From JALHOM01 sp964444225 (GTDB lineage: Bacteria; Patescibacteriota; Saccharimonadia; Saccharimonadales; 2-12-FULL-41-12): a stretch of DNA of 44,884 nt. Positions 16,057 through 23,886 of the stretch are shown one piece after another (position 1 is the stretch's first letter; the number at the start of each line of letters is the position of its first letter). A model generated the notes under the pieces. The model saw only the letters and a program-made list of their open reading frames with translations. It searched no databases and was not told where the DNA came from. The translations under genes were made by a program, and so were the position numbers. The stretch is taken from NCBI GenBank assembly GCA_964444225.1, contig CAYUFM010000009.1, forward strand, positions 1 to 44,884. Reading direction: 5' to 3'.

Positions 16057-17252
16057 ATAAACGCTCAATTGTGCTATACATGCACGTTCACCAGCCTTAT
16101 AGAGTACGGCACTACAGTATTTTTGATGCTGGGCAGAACTCTAACTACTTTTATGCAGATTATCACGACCGTACCAGCAACGAACGGATTATGCATAAAG
16201 TTGCCGAAAAATCATATCTTGCGACAAACGCACACCTTTTAGAACTACTTCATAGGTACCCAGAATTTTGTTTTAGCCTTTCCATTTCTGGTACGGCTAT
16301 AGAACAAATGCAGGCTTGGAGTCCGCAATCGCTCGCCTCATTTCAAGAATTAGCCAAAACGGGGCGAGTAGAGATCGTAGCCGAAACTTACCACCATAGT
16401 CTAGCGTTTTTTTATGACAGAGATGAGTTTGAATCCCAGGTTGCAAAACACCAGAATTTAGTACAGGAATTATTTGGCCAAACACCCACAGCCTTTCGTA
16501 ATACTGAGTTAGCCTATAACAATGACCTTGCTTATTGGGCCGACAAAGCAGGCTACAAAACCATTTTAGCCGAAGGTTGGGACCCTATTTTGGATTGGCG
16601 TAGCCCAAACTTTGTGTATAAACCAACTTATACAGATGGCAACCTGAAGCTTTTAATGAAAAATTATAAACTCAGTGATGACATCGCTTTTAGATTTGGT
16701 GACCGTAACTGGGAAGGTTGGCCTCTAACTGCCGATAAATTTACTCATTGGTTGGATGAATCTGGTGATGCTACCAATTTTAATCTTTTTATGGACTACG
16801 AGACCTTTGGCGAGCACCAATGGAGCGAATCTGGTATCTTTGACTTCCTTACCCACCTGCCCGAGCAATGGCTAAAAAACCCTAATAATGACTTCAAAAC
16901 AGTTACACAAGTCGCAGAAGCCCATGAAGCTGTCGACAGAGTAGATATGCCAAACATCGTAACCTGGGCTGATACTGAGCGTGACCTTTCTGCCTGGACT
17001 GGTAACTCGATGCAGAATGATGCTTTAAGTGCAATATATTCACTTAAAGACGCTATCCTAAGCTCTAACGACAACGAACTTATAGAAGATTGGCGCAAAC
17101 TCCAAACATCTGATCATTTTTACTACATGTGTACCAAATGGTTCAACGACGGCGACATTCACGCCTACTTTAGCCCTTACGAGAACCCGTACGATGCCTT
17201 TATTGCCTTCATGAACGTCTGGCAAGATCTAAAATTAAGAACAGGCGCATAA
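16053..17252 (+). CDS. glycoside hydrolase family 57 (alpha-amylase/glucanotransferase type)
   Basis: A 399-residue GH57 protein. It opens with the family signature LYMHVHQPYR; FRNTELAYN holds the probable nucleophile Glu (near residue 151), and FMDYETFGEH the general acid Asp (near 248). GH57 enzymes cleave or transfer alpha-1,4/1,6-glucans: amylase, branching enzyme or 4-alpha-glucanotransferase. Which one cannot be decided here. No signal peptide, so it acts in the cytoplasm. Coupled to the GT4 gene by ATGA and one base ahead of the GH15 gene. Confidence 0.92.
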   Translation: MNKRSIVLYMHVHQPYRVRHYSIFDAGQNSNYFYADYHDRTSNERIMHKVAEKSYLATNAHLLELLHRYPEFCFSLSISGTAIEQMQAWSPQSLASFQELAKTGRVEIVAETYHHSLAFFYDRDEFESQVAKHQNLVQELFGQTPTAFRNTELAYNNDLAYWADKAGYKTILAEGWDPILDWRSPNFVYKPTYTDGNLKLLMKNYKLSDDIAFRFGDRNWEGWPLTADKFTHWLDESGDATNFNLFMDYETFGEHQWSESGIFDFLTHLPEQWLKNPNNDFKTVTQVAEAHEAVDRVDMPNIVTWADTERDLSAWTGNSMQNDALSAIYSLKDAILSSNDNELIEDWRKLQTSDHFYYMCTKWFNDGDIHAYFSPYENPYDAFIAFMNVWQDLKLRTGA

Positions 17253-17253
17253 A

Positions 17254-19188
17254 ATGGGACGAAGCATTGTTTTAGGCAATGGAAGCCTAACAGTAGGGCT
17301 AAACAGTCGAGGCTTGGTCCATGATTTTTATTATCCTCATGTTGGTCAAGAAAACCTGACTAATGCCAGATTAGCTCATCATAAAATTGGCTTGTGGGTT
17401 GACGGGGTTTTTTCTTGGATTGGTGGTGATGGCTGGGAAATAACGGCGGATTTCGAATCAGATGCTCTAGTCGGCAATACCGTAATGAAAAATTTTAATC
17501 TAGGTATAGCAATGAAATTTATTGATTGTGTTGATCATGAATTTAATGCATTTATTAGAAACATCACAATAACTAATACCTCTAACTCGCAAAAAAACAT
17601 AAGACTATTTATGCACCAAATTTTCCAAATTTCTGCCCATGGCAGAAGCGACTCTGTATATTTTGACCCAGAAGATAATTTTATAGTCGACTACAAGGGT
17701 AATTGCACGCTGTATGTCTACGGTGAAAATGAAGCTCGCGAACCTTTTGACCAATTTGCAGTTGGTTTATATAAGGTTGACGGACACGAGGGTACTTATG
17801 TCGATGCCGAGGATGGAGAACTTTCAGGCTCATCAATTGAGCATGGTAGTGTGGACTCGACTATTCGAATTAGTACAGTCTGCGAACCAAACACATCAAC
17901 AACTTTAAATTACTGGGTTGTCGCCGCAGACTCAAGATACGTAGCTAAAATGGTACACAATAAAATACTATCTGACACTCCACTAAAGCGAATCAGCGAG
18001 ACAAAAAAATTTTGGCAAAGCTGGATAGAGAAATCAGCGGACAAACGAAGCAAAATTCCCGAAAAATACTGTGAACTTACTACGAAATCTCTACTTCTCA
18101 TTAAAGTCCATATGGATAAGCACGGGGGTATAATTGCCTCTACGGATTCATCTATATACAACTATGGACGAGATTATTACAGCTATGTTTGGCCTAGAGA
18201 CGGTGCCTTGGCAATTTGGCCACTAATAAAACTAGGTTACTATGACGAAGCTAAGCAGTTTTTTATGTTTTGTAGAGACGTTTTGACACCTCAAGGCTAC
18301 ATGATGCATAAATACCAACCTGACAGGTCGGTAGGAAGCACCTGGCATTCGATGGTAATAAACGGCAACAAAGAATTACCTATCCAAGAAGACGAAACAG
18401 CCATAGTAATTTTTATGTTAGGCCAATACCTAGATTACTCTGGTGACGCAGAATTTATTGATAAAATCTACGACTCGTTGATTAAACCATCGGCTAATTT
18501 TATGTCCAGTTTTATTGATGAACAAACAGGCTTACCACATGCCAGTTTTGACTTATGGGAAGAAAAATTCACAACCAGCACATACACCACTGCAGTTGTA
18601 TGTGAAGCGCTTCTAGTTGCCTCAAAGATAGCAAAAAATCGACCGAACTGCCTAGACGACGCTGTAAAATGGCGGTCTGTTGCAAATAAAATATCAGAGA
18701 ATTCTCATGTTTTTTTCAACCATGAAAGGGGCTCGCTTCGCAAAGGGTTTTTGCTTGAAAAAGACGGCTCACTAAACTTTGATAACACTCTAGACTTGTC
18801 TAGTTTGTACGCTGGAGTAATTTCTAACCTATTAGACAAAGAAGAGGTTGCTAAGTCATTTAGTTTAATAGAATCTGAACTTTTAGACATTTCACCCTCC
18901 GGGGGTGTTTGCAGGTATGAAAATGACGGATACTTTAGATCTTCTTCTGCTTACAAAGGTAACCCATGGATTATTTCAACATTATGGGTAGCACAATTCT
19001 ATACTCTACATAACAATTTAGAAAAAGCCGAAAAATACCTAGATTGGGTACAAAATATTGCTCGCGCCAGCGGCGCTCTAACAGAACAAATTAATCCAGA
19101 AAATAGCCAACCAATGTCAGTACTGCCACTAGTATGGTCACACGCGGAATACATCAATACAGTACTAGCGCTAACATCAAAAGATTAA
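17254..19188 (+). CDS. GH15 glucoamylase/trehalase-like glucosidase
   Basis: A 644-residue GH15 enzyme: an N-terminal beta-sandwich (~1-260, MGRSIVLGNGSLTVGLNSRG), then an (alpha/alpha)6 barrel with YVWPRDGALA (~312-321), LPHASFDLWEEKF (catalytic Glu near 436) and a late GNPWIISTLWVAQF. GH15 members release glucose from alpha-glucan ends or split trehalose. No secretion signal. With the upstream synthase and GH57 enzyme it suggests an intracellular storage-glucan cycle. It ends 6 bases before the convergent rpmG stop. Confidence 0.93.
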   Translation: MGRSIVLGNGSLTVGLNSRGLVHDFYYPHVGQENLTNARLAHHKIGLWVDGVFSWIGGDGWEITADFESDALVGNTVMKNFNLGIAMKFIDCVDHEFNAFIRNITITNTSNSQKNIRLFMHQIFQISAHGRSDSVYFDPEDNFIVDYKGNCTLYVYGENEAREPFDQFAVGLYKVDGHEGTYVDAEDGELSGSSIEHGSVDSTIRISTVCEPNTSTTLNYWVVAADSRYVAKMVHNKILSDTPLKRISETKKFWQSWIEKSADKRSKIPEKYCELTTKSLLLIKVHMDKHGGIIASTDSSIYNYGRDYYSYVWPRDGALAIWPLIKLGYYDEAKQFFMFCRDVLTPQGYMMHKYQPDRSVGSTWHSMVINGNKELPIQEDETAIVIFMLGQYLDYSGDAEFIDKIYDSLIKPSANFMSSFIDEQTGLPHASFDLWEEKFTTSTYTTAVVCEALLVASKIAKNRPNCLDDAVKWRSVANKISENSHVFFNHERGSLRKGFLLEKDGSLNFDNTLDLSSLYAGVISNLLDKEEVAKSFSLIESELLDISPSGGVCRYENDGYFRSSSAYKGNPWIISTLWVAQFYTLHNNLEKAEKYLDWVQNIARASGALTEQINPENSQPMSVLPLVWSHAEYINTVLALTSKD

Positions 19189-19194
19189 GTTTAA

Positions 19195-19401
19195 TTATTT
19201 TTTGCGGGGTTTTACTTCGTTGCGGCCAAGATTCTTTTTGGTCTCAACGTATAGAACGTGCTTACGTGCAATTGGGTCGTACTTTCGCAGTTCCAGCTTG
19301 TCTGGAGTGTTCATTGTGTTCTTGGTAGTGTAGTAAGTTCGATGACCAGTCTCTTCAGAGATGAGTCCAACTAACTTTCTTTTATCGCCTTTTTTTCCCA
19401 T
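19195..19401 (-). CDS. rpmG: 50S ribosomal protein L33 (cysteine-free)
   Basis: 68 residues with the L33 core TGHRTYYTTKNTMNTPDKLELRKYDP-like pattern (TTKN, NTPDKLELRKYDP and HVLYVETKK). No Cys pairs, so it is the zinc-independent form. A ~12-residue basic C-terminal extension makes it longer than the usual ~50. In many bacteria rpmG precedes secE; here it stands alone beside tRNA-Thr. Confidence 0.92.
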   Translation of the reverse strand: MGKKGDKRKLVGLISEETGHRTYYTTKNTMNTPDKLELRKYDPIARKHVLYVETKKNLGRNEVKPRKK

Positions 19402-19475
19402 AAAATTCCTTAATTTTTCTAAATGTATTTAATACATACTAACAGATTAGAGATGATTTATCAACAACATACTCA

Positions 19476-19551
19476 TGGAGCCACGATCGGGAGTCGAACC
19501 CGAGACCTTATCTTTACCATAGATACGCTCTACCAACTGAGCTATCGCGGC
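19476..19551 (-). tRNA. tRNA-Thr (anticodon GGT)
   Basis: Minus strand: acceptor GCCGCGA (from 19551) pairs with TCGTGGC (one G-T), discriminator T, encoded CCA at 19478-19476. Anticodon stem TATCT/AGATA encloses loop ATGGTAA with anticodon GGT. T arm TCGGG-TTCGACT-CCCGA is standard. Reads ACC/ACU. Confidence 0.92.
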
Positions 19552-19571
19552 TTAGTTTTAAAACAGATTGA

Positions 19572-19599
19572 ATTATATCAAAAACTCCTTTGATATAAT
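19572..19599. promoter_or_regulatory. mirror-image divergent promoter
   Basis: A perfect 11-bp inverted repeat ATTATATCAAA-AACTCC-TTTGATATAAT. Each arm read outward is TGATATAAT, an extended -10: minus strand toward tRNA-Thr(GGT), 20 bases away; plus strand toward the HNH gene. A second plus-strand pair, TTGATA (19590-19595)-17-TACAAT (19613-19618), is also present. Confidence 0.5.
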
Positions 19600-19675
19600 A
19601 TACTTTTTTTGTTACAATTTACTACTATTGGCCCTAGCCTAGCACTTTAAAAAATTGGATTGTATACTACGAATT

Positions 19676-20083
19676 ATGAAAAAATGCTTGTTTTGTTCCA
19701 GGACCATTTCTAGAAGATATAACGTGTACTGCTCAAACAAATGTCAGATGGATTTTGCGTATAAAAAGTACATTGCTGAATGGCAACTAGGCTATGCGCA
19801 TGGTGGTAGAGGCGTAAATGCAAAAAACGTATCTGGTCATGTAATTCGATATTTACGCGAAAAATATTCTTCTTGTTCGATATGTAATTGGGATAGAGTT
19901 AATCCAGTTACAAAACGAGTACCTCTCGAGATTGACCATATTGACGGTAATTCGGAAAATAATCAAGAAAGCAATTTGCGGTTAATTTGTCCAAACTGCC
20001 ACTCACTTTCTTCTAACTTTCGTAATTTAAACTATGGTAACGGTAGAGTCTGGAGAAAAGCCAAGTATATCAAAGAGACTTAA
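19676..20083 (+). CDS. HNH endonuclease
   Basis: 136 residues from the ATG at 19676 (a TTG at 19655 is a weaker choice). The N-terminus has a zinc-ribbon CLFC...CSNKC, followed by CSIC, the HNH core PLEIDHIDGN, a central Asn, and CPNCHSL. This is a beta-beta-alpha metal nuclease of the homing/phage type. No partner domain is visible. It ends 7 bases before tRNA-Thr(TGT) and likely shares its transcript. HNH ORFs in tRNA clusters are usually mobile-element cargo; that is inference. Confidence 0.85.
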   Translation: MKKCLFCSRTISRRYNVYCSNKCQMDFAYKKYIAEWQLGYAHGGRGVNAKNVSGHVIRYLREKYSSCSICNWDRVNPVTKRVPLEIDHIDGNSENNQESNLRLICPNCHSLSSNFRNLNYGNGRVWRKAKYIKET

Positions 20084-20090
20084 AAAATGT

Positions 20091-20167
20091 GCCACCTTAG
20101 CTCAGCTGGTTAGAGCATCGCTTTTGTAAAGCGAGGGTCGTCGGTTCGAATCCGACAGGTGGCTCCA
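20091..20167 (+). tRNA. tRNA-Thr (anticodon TGT)
   Basis: Acceptor GCCACCT (20091-20097) pairs perfectly with AGGTGGC (20157-20163), discriminator T, CCA 20165-20167. Anticodon stem TCGCT/AGCGA with loop TTTGTAA gives TGT. T arm GTCGG-TTCGAAT-CCGAC. The last 18 bases recur at 20317-20334. Confidence 0.93.
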
Positions 20168-20334
20168 GAGTTTTGGCCTAAACTTTTGGTTTAGTACAAA
20201 ACTCTGTGATTTATCTTGTTGAGAACCGAAGGTTCGGCAAACGAGAAGCACAGAAAAGATTAAAGTTTACTTTAAATCTTTGCGAGCATCGCAGGAAGAA
20301 GTGCGTTTAGCACGATATCCGACAGGTGGCTCCA
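20168..20334 (+). repeat. tRNA-Thr tail-repeat unit
   Basis: A 167-base unit that ends in ATCCGACAGGTGGCTCCA (20317-20334), an exact copy of the tRNA-Thr 3' end (20150-20167). It opens with a strong hairpin: GAGTTTTG (20168-20175) pairs with CAAAACTC, with CTAAAC/GTTTAG inside. Then come GAACC/GGTTC, an AAAGATT..AAATCTT hairpin and GTGC/GCAC. Not a gene. It resembles in plan the tRNA-Tyr units that follow and the E. coli tyrT tail repeats. Confidence 0.75.
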
Positions 20335-20341
20335 TTTACAT

Positions 20342-20426
20342 GCAGGGTTAGTGAAGCGGTCAAACACGGTAGACTGTAAATCTACTCCCATCGGGTTCGG
20401 GGGTTCAAATCCCTCACCCTGCACCA
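20342..20426 (+). tRNA. tRNA-Tyr (anticodon GTA)
   Basis: Acceptor GCAGGGT (20342-20348) with ACCCTGC, CCA 20424-20426, long variable arm, anticodon loop CTGTAAA with GTA. T arm GGGGG-TTCAAAT-CCCTC. Its last 22 bases (20405-20426) recur twice downstream. Confidence 0.94.
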
Positions 20427-20620
20427 TTCTCCGTCGCGATACTCTTTGGAGTATAGCTATGGAGAATTTGTTTTTGTGAGCTGTTTGAACTCACGAACCC
20501 GCGGGTTCGGGGTGAGAAAGTTCGGGGAACTTTTGCAAGGGAGTCAACTCTTGAAAACTAGTTTTCAAAGATGTTGCGACGGGCTCGCCAAAGGTGAGTC
20601 AAATCCCTCACCCTGCACCA
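20427..20620 (+). repeat. tRNA-Tyr tail-repeat unit 1
   Basis: A 194-base unit ending in an exact 22-base copy of the tRNA-Tyr 3' end (20599-20620). In order: hairpin ATTCTCC/GGAGAAT with inner ATACTC/GAGTAT and a T-rich tail (terminator-like); CTCAC-GAACCC..GGGTTC-GTGAG; AAAGTTC-GGG-GAACTTT; then CAAC..TTGAAAA/TTTTCAA..GTTG. The hairpins from GAACTCACGAACCC on are shared with unit 2 with compensating base changes. Confidence 0.75.
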
Positions 20621-20804
20621 AATTAACAACCCCATTCGTGGGGGTTTTTAATTTGTTAAGTTAAGGTATCGAACTCACGAACCCACGAGTTCGGGGTGAA
20701 AACTGCCAGTGGCAGTTTGCAAGGAAACCTACTCTTCAAAACTTATTTTGAAAGATGTAGTTTCGGGCCTGCCAAAGGTAGGTCAAATCCCTCACCCTGC
20801 ACCA
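20621..20804 (+). repeat. tRNA-Tyr tail-repeat unit 2
   Basis: A 184-base unit ending in the same 22-base tRNA-Tyr tail (20783-20804). It opens with a terminator-like AACCCC-ATTCGT-GGGGGTT plus T-run (20627-20650). Covarying hairpins against unit 1: AACTGCC-AGT-GGCAGTT (20701-20717) replaces AAAGTTC/GAACTTT; CTAC/GTAG replaces CAAC/GTTG; TTCAAAA/TTTTGAA replaces TTGAAAA/TTTTCAA. The loops' flanks (TTTGCAAGG, GCCAAAGGT, GTCAAATCC) are constant. Confidence 0.75.
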
Positions 20805-20810
20805 AGATAA

Positions 20811-20836
20811 GCAACTAAATATTAGTTGCTTTTTTA
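20811..20836 (+). terminator. Rho-independent terminator of the tRNA cluster
   Basis: GCAACTAA-ATA-TTAGTTGC followed by six T. It closes the tRNA-Thr/tRNA-Tyr/tail-repeat transcript just before the promoter of the next gene. Confidence 0.85.
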
Positions 20837-20851
20837 ATTAAGCATAACCTC

Positions 20852-20880
20852 TTGACAAATATGTTATAATTATATATAAT
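20852..20880 (+). promoter_or_regulatory. consensus sigma-70 promoter
   Basis: TTGACA (20852-20857), exactly 17 bases, TATAAT (20875-20880): a full match to the housekeeping consensus, about 30 bases before the ATG of the large ATPase gene. Implies strong constitutive expression. Confidence 0.85.
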
Positions 20881-20909
20881 AGTATTCAAATTGATGCAAA
20901 TTTAGGTTT

Positions 20910-23534
20910 ATGAGTATTTTATATCAAAATCAAAACAGTTCTACCGCTCAGGACGAGAAGCTTGTACTACTGTTACAGGTTCCTAGAACTAATGAAAAGA
21001 AAGAGCTTGCAGCAGAGCAAATGTTTGCTTCGCTTCATGGGCTTCTGGCTTTTCCTCCAGAAAAACGCTTTGCCTCTGGTAGAGTAGAGACAATAAGCCT
21101 AGAAATTGCTGTTCTAAACAAAACTATTGGTTTTTATGTCTGTATTCCTAAATACCTAAAAAGCTTCGTCGAGGAGCAAATTTATGCTCAGTATCCTACT
21201 GTTCAAATTCATATCGTTGAGGATTATTCTAGCCCAAGCGCAAAACACTATCAGGTTACTGCTGGAACAGATATCAAATTATCAGCTAGCGATGTTCTGC
21301 CTATCAAGACTTTTCAAAGTTTTGAGGTTGACCCACTGGCTGCAATTACAGCTACACTTGCGAAGTTCGACGAGAGCGAAGAAGCCTGGATACAATTACT
21401 GATTAAGCCAGCCAGTAAAAACTGGCACAAAAAGAATGAGCAATACGCTATAGGGTTACGTGGCGGGTCGGCAAAATCTGGCATGAGTGTCCTGGGCGCT
21501 CTCTGGAATCCACCAGAATACAGCAAAACAGAGACACCCAAATTAACTGAATATGACCAAGCCAGGGTCAACGCAGCCGAAGAAAAAAGTCACAAACTAG
21601 GATTTACCTCAACACTTCGCGTGGTATACCGAGGTAACGTCTCAACGTCAGAGGCAACCTTGCGTTTGCAATCTATAATAGCTGGGTTTAAACAGTTCAA
21701 CACTACATATCTAAACGGCTTCGAGCAAGGTAAAATCACTACAGACGGCACGCTTGCGACTCAATATAACCAACGAAAATTTGGCAAGAGTCCTTTTACC
21801 ATGAATATTGAGGAAATTGCCACACTTTATCACCTGCCACACACTAACGTAGAAACGCCCTATATCTTATGGGCATCCAGCCAAACATCTGAACCACCCG
21901 CACATTTGCCGGTTGTTGGTAATAATTTTAATAATGATGATATCAGCCCTATTGCTGGTGCAACTTTCCGTGGACTAGACGCACCGTTTGGGATGCCTCG
22001 GTCAGACAGAGGTCGTCACCTTTATATCATCGGTCAAACTGGTGTTGGTAAGTCCGCCATGCTAGAACTCCTGACAATTTCTGACATCAACAGTCCTTTT
22101 GGGTTTGCGATTGTTGACCCACACGGTGACTATGCAACCAATATTCTAAAAAGAATCCCAGAAAGTCGCATAGATGATGTAATCTATTTTAATCCTAGCG
22201 ATGTTGACTTCCCTATTGCCTTTAACCCAATGGAGGTATCGGATTCTAAGCTAAAGACTCAAACCGCGTCAGAACTTATCGGTGTTTTAAAGCGCATGTT
22301 CGAGTCTTGGGGGCCAAGACTAGAGTATATTTTGCGTTACAGCATCCTGGCTTTGCTAGAGTACCCTAACGCAACCATGCTCGACATAACTCGGATTTTA
22401 ACTGACAAGAAGTTCCGTGAAGAAGTGTTAAAGCATGTGTCAGACCCTGTAGTTAATAATTTCTGGACTGTAGAGTTTGCCTCATGGAACGACAAGTTCG
22501 CCGCCGAAGCTGTGGCGCCAGTACTTAACAAAGTTGGAGCTTTTGTCGCTAACCCAGTAGTCCGTAATATCATCGGCCAACCAAAAAGTAGTTTTAATGT
22601 CCGTAAAATCATGGACGAGAAGAAAATTCTGATAGTTAACCTTAGTCGAGGTCTAATCGGCGAAGACAACGCCTCAATTTTAGGTGCATTAATGGTGACC
22701 AAGATTCAACTGGCCGCTATGAGCCGTGCTGATATTCCACTAGAACAACGCACGCCTTTTTATTTATATGTCGATGAGTTCCAAAACTTTGCAACCGACA
22801 GCTTCGCAACTATCTTGAGTGAGGCGCGTAAATATGGTTTGAACCTAACTGTTGCTAACCAATACGTTGCCCAAATGCCCCAAGAAGTTAAAGACGCTGT
22901 ATTTGGTAACGTTGGCTCAATGATAGCTTTTCGTATGGGTGCTGATGATGCTCGAACTATGCAACGCTATTTTGAACCTAAATTTACAGAGTACGACCTA
23001 GTGCACCTGCACAACCGTCATTTTATGATAAATATGACAATAAACGGTGAGAAATCTCCGGCCTTTTCTGCGATAACTCTAGATCTACCAGAAATAAAGA
23101 CAGACTTAAGCCACGAAATCATTTTTAGTAGTCGATCTAAGTACGCCCTAAGCGTTGCTGAGGTGCAAGATTATGTTAATGACCAGTATTTAATAGCTAA
23201 TAAGATTAAGGCGCCTTCAGAGCGTCCCAAGGTAGCTAAAAAGCCAATATCAATACCTGTACCGAGTGAACCTGAGCCTACTGCCAAAGAATTGGCACTT
23301 AAAAATCCTGAAATTTTAGATATCGAGGCAAAACAACCACACCTTAAGACAAGCTTGTCGGCTTTTACCCTCAATAAAGCAATCGAGAGTCTGCCTAAGC
23401 CTAAGAGGAAGCGTACCCGTAGCCGAAAACGAAAGAAAACTGATGATTCTTCATCTACAAACCAAACAAAAGAAAAACCAAATACGCCTAAAGATCTAAG
23501 CGAAGACTCAGAACACATTATTTTTACACGTTAG
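20910..23534 (+). CDS. HerA/VirD4-type secretion or DNA-transfer ATPase
   Basis: An 874-residue AAA+ protein of the HerA/VirD4/TraG superfamily. The first ~350 residues are a family-specific N-terminal region. Walker A is GQTGVGKS near residue 375; FAIVDPHGDY follows; Walker B is YLYVDEFQNF near 616, with ARKYGLNLTVANQYVAQMP as the motif III helix. A Lys/Arg-rich tail (KRKRTRSRKRKK) could bind nucleic acid. No clear transmembrane segments. It may be a coupling protein for the nearby secretion module, but its AT-rich codons look native, unlike that module. Similar stand-alone ATPases are widespread in CPR. Confidence 0.8.
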   Translation: MSILYQNQNSSTAQDEKLVLLLQVPRTNEKKELAAEQMFASLHGLLAFPPEKRFASGRVETISLEIAVLNKTIGFYVCIPKYLKSFVEEQIYAQYPTVQIHIVEDYSSPSAKHYQVTAGTDIKLSASDVLPIKTFQSFEVDPLAAITATLAKFDESEEAWIQLLIKPASKNWHKKNEQYAIGLRGGSAKSGMSVLGALWNPPEYSKTETPKLTEYDQARVNAAEEKSHKLGFTSTLRVVYRGNVSTSEATLRLQSIIAGFKQFNTTYLNGFEQGKITTDGTLATQYNQRKFGKSPFTMNIEEIATLYHLPHTNVETPYILWASSQTSEPPAHLPVVGNNFNNDDISPIAGATFRGLDAPFGMPRSDRGRHLYIIGQTGVGKSAMLELLTISDINSPFGFAIVDPHGDYATNILKRIPESRIDDVIYFNPSDVDFPIAFNPMEVSDSKLKTQTASELIGVLKRMFESWGPRLEYILRYSILALLEYPNATMLDITRILTDKKFREEVLKHVSDPVVNNFWTVEFASWNDKFAAEAVAPVLNKVGAFVANPVVRNIIGQPKSSFNVRKIMDEKKILIVNLSRGLIGEDNASILGALMVTKIQLAAMSRADIPLEQRTPFYLYVDEFQNFATDSFATILSEARKYGLNLTVANQYVAQMPQEVKDAVFGNVGSMIAFRMGADDARTMQRYFEPKFTEYDLVHLHNRHFMINMTINGEKSPAFSAITLDLPEIKTDLSHEIIFSSRSKYALSVAEVQDYVNDQYLIANKIKAPSERPKVAKKPISIPVPSEPEPTAKELALKNPEILDIEAKQPHLKTSLSAFTLNKAIESLPKPKRKRTRSRKRKKTDDSSSTNQTKEKPNTPKDLSEDSEHIIFTR

Positions 23535-23544
23535 GTGGCAAATA

Positions 23545-23577
23545 AAAAACACCTTCTTGGAATTGAAGGTGCTTTTA
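23545..23577 (-). terminator. bidirectional terminator
   Basis: CACCTTC and GAAGGTG pair with an 8-base loop. Read on the minus strand the stem is followed by six T (end of the secretion operon); on the plus strand by four T (end of the 874-aa ATPase gene). Serves both convergent transcripts. Confidence 0.8.
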
Positions 23578-23627
23578 CCCTTTCGTCCTTTCGGACTCAT
23601 CGGCACGGATACACATCCGTGGAGGGT
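23577..23627 (-). ncRNA. hammerhead ribozyme-like element (type III topology)
   Basis: Read on the minus strand: stem III strand ACCC then U and C (cleavage position), stem I CACGGAT-GTGT-ATCCGTG (7 bp), core CCGATGA, stem II GTCC-GAAA-GGAC, core GAAA, stem III strand GGGT. All hammerhead parts are in the right order and spacing. The one deviation is C for the conserved U at core position 4 (CUGAUGA expected), which may lower activity. It sits between the secretion operon and its terminator, so cleavage would trim the 3' end of that mRNA. Confidence 0.55.
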
Positions 23628-23886
23628 TAATAAGGAAGAACGAGTTGATTTTGGGAGCTTAGGGCTCAACCATAGTCAAAAGTTCTAACTTAAGTAGCTA
23701 GAGGAGTTAAATAGTAATAGATACTAAGTCTCGACCCATGCCGTAGGCTTAAATGAGCTATGCTCAAAATAAACCGCTGGCGGACGAATGCGCTGTGCTA
23801 GACTCAACTCTATCCAGAGGAGAACAATTAAGCTCTCTGAAACTCTATCTTAGAGGAATCAAGCAGGAACATTCGCCCGCCTTTTT
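23628..23886 (-). other. candidate structured RNA region
   Basis: The gene-free stretch 23535-23951 is unusually rich in self-complementarity. A 12-bp stem joins GGCGGACGAATG (23779-23790) and CATTCGCCCGCC (23870-23881) with one G-U, enclosing two near-identical mini-hairpins (CTCT..AGAG at about 23807 and 23843). Others include GAGC/GCTC near 23755 and GCC/GGC near 23742. It fits no tmRNA, RNase P, SRP or 6S signature that I know. Strand is uncertain; minus is preferred because the secretion operon reads through it. Confidence 0.35.

Noticed and set aside
20446..20664. 72-aa ORF across the tail repeats (Tpr-like protein by analogy with E. coli tyrT)
   Set aside because: It spans a tRNA-tail copy and terminator-like hairpin, has no Shine-Dalgarno and is not protamine-like; the sequence is better explained as RNA structure.
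20427..20804. CRISPR array
   Set aside because: Repeats are ~185-194 bases apart, contain tRNA 3' ends and are folded throughout; there are no short regular spacers and no cas genes.
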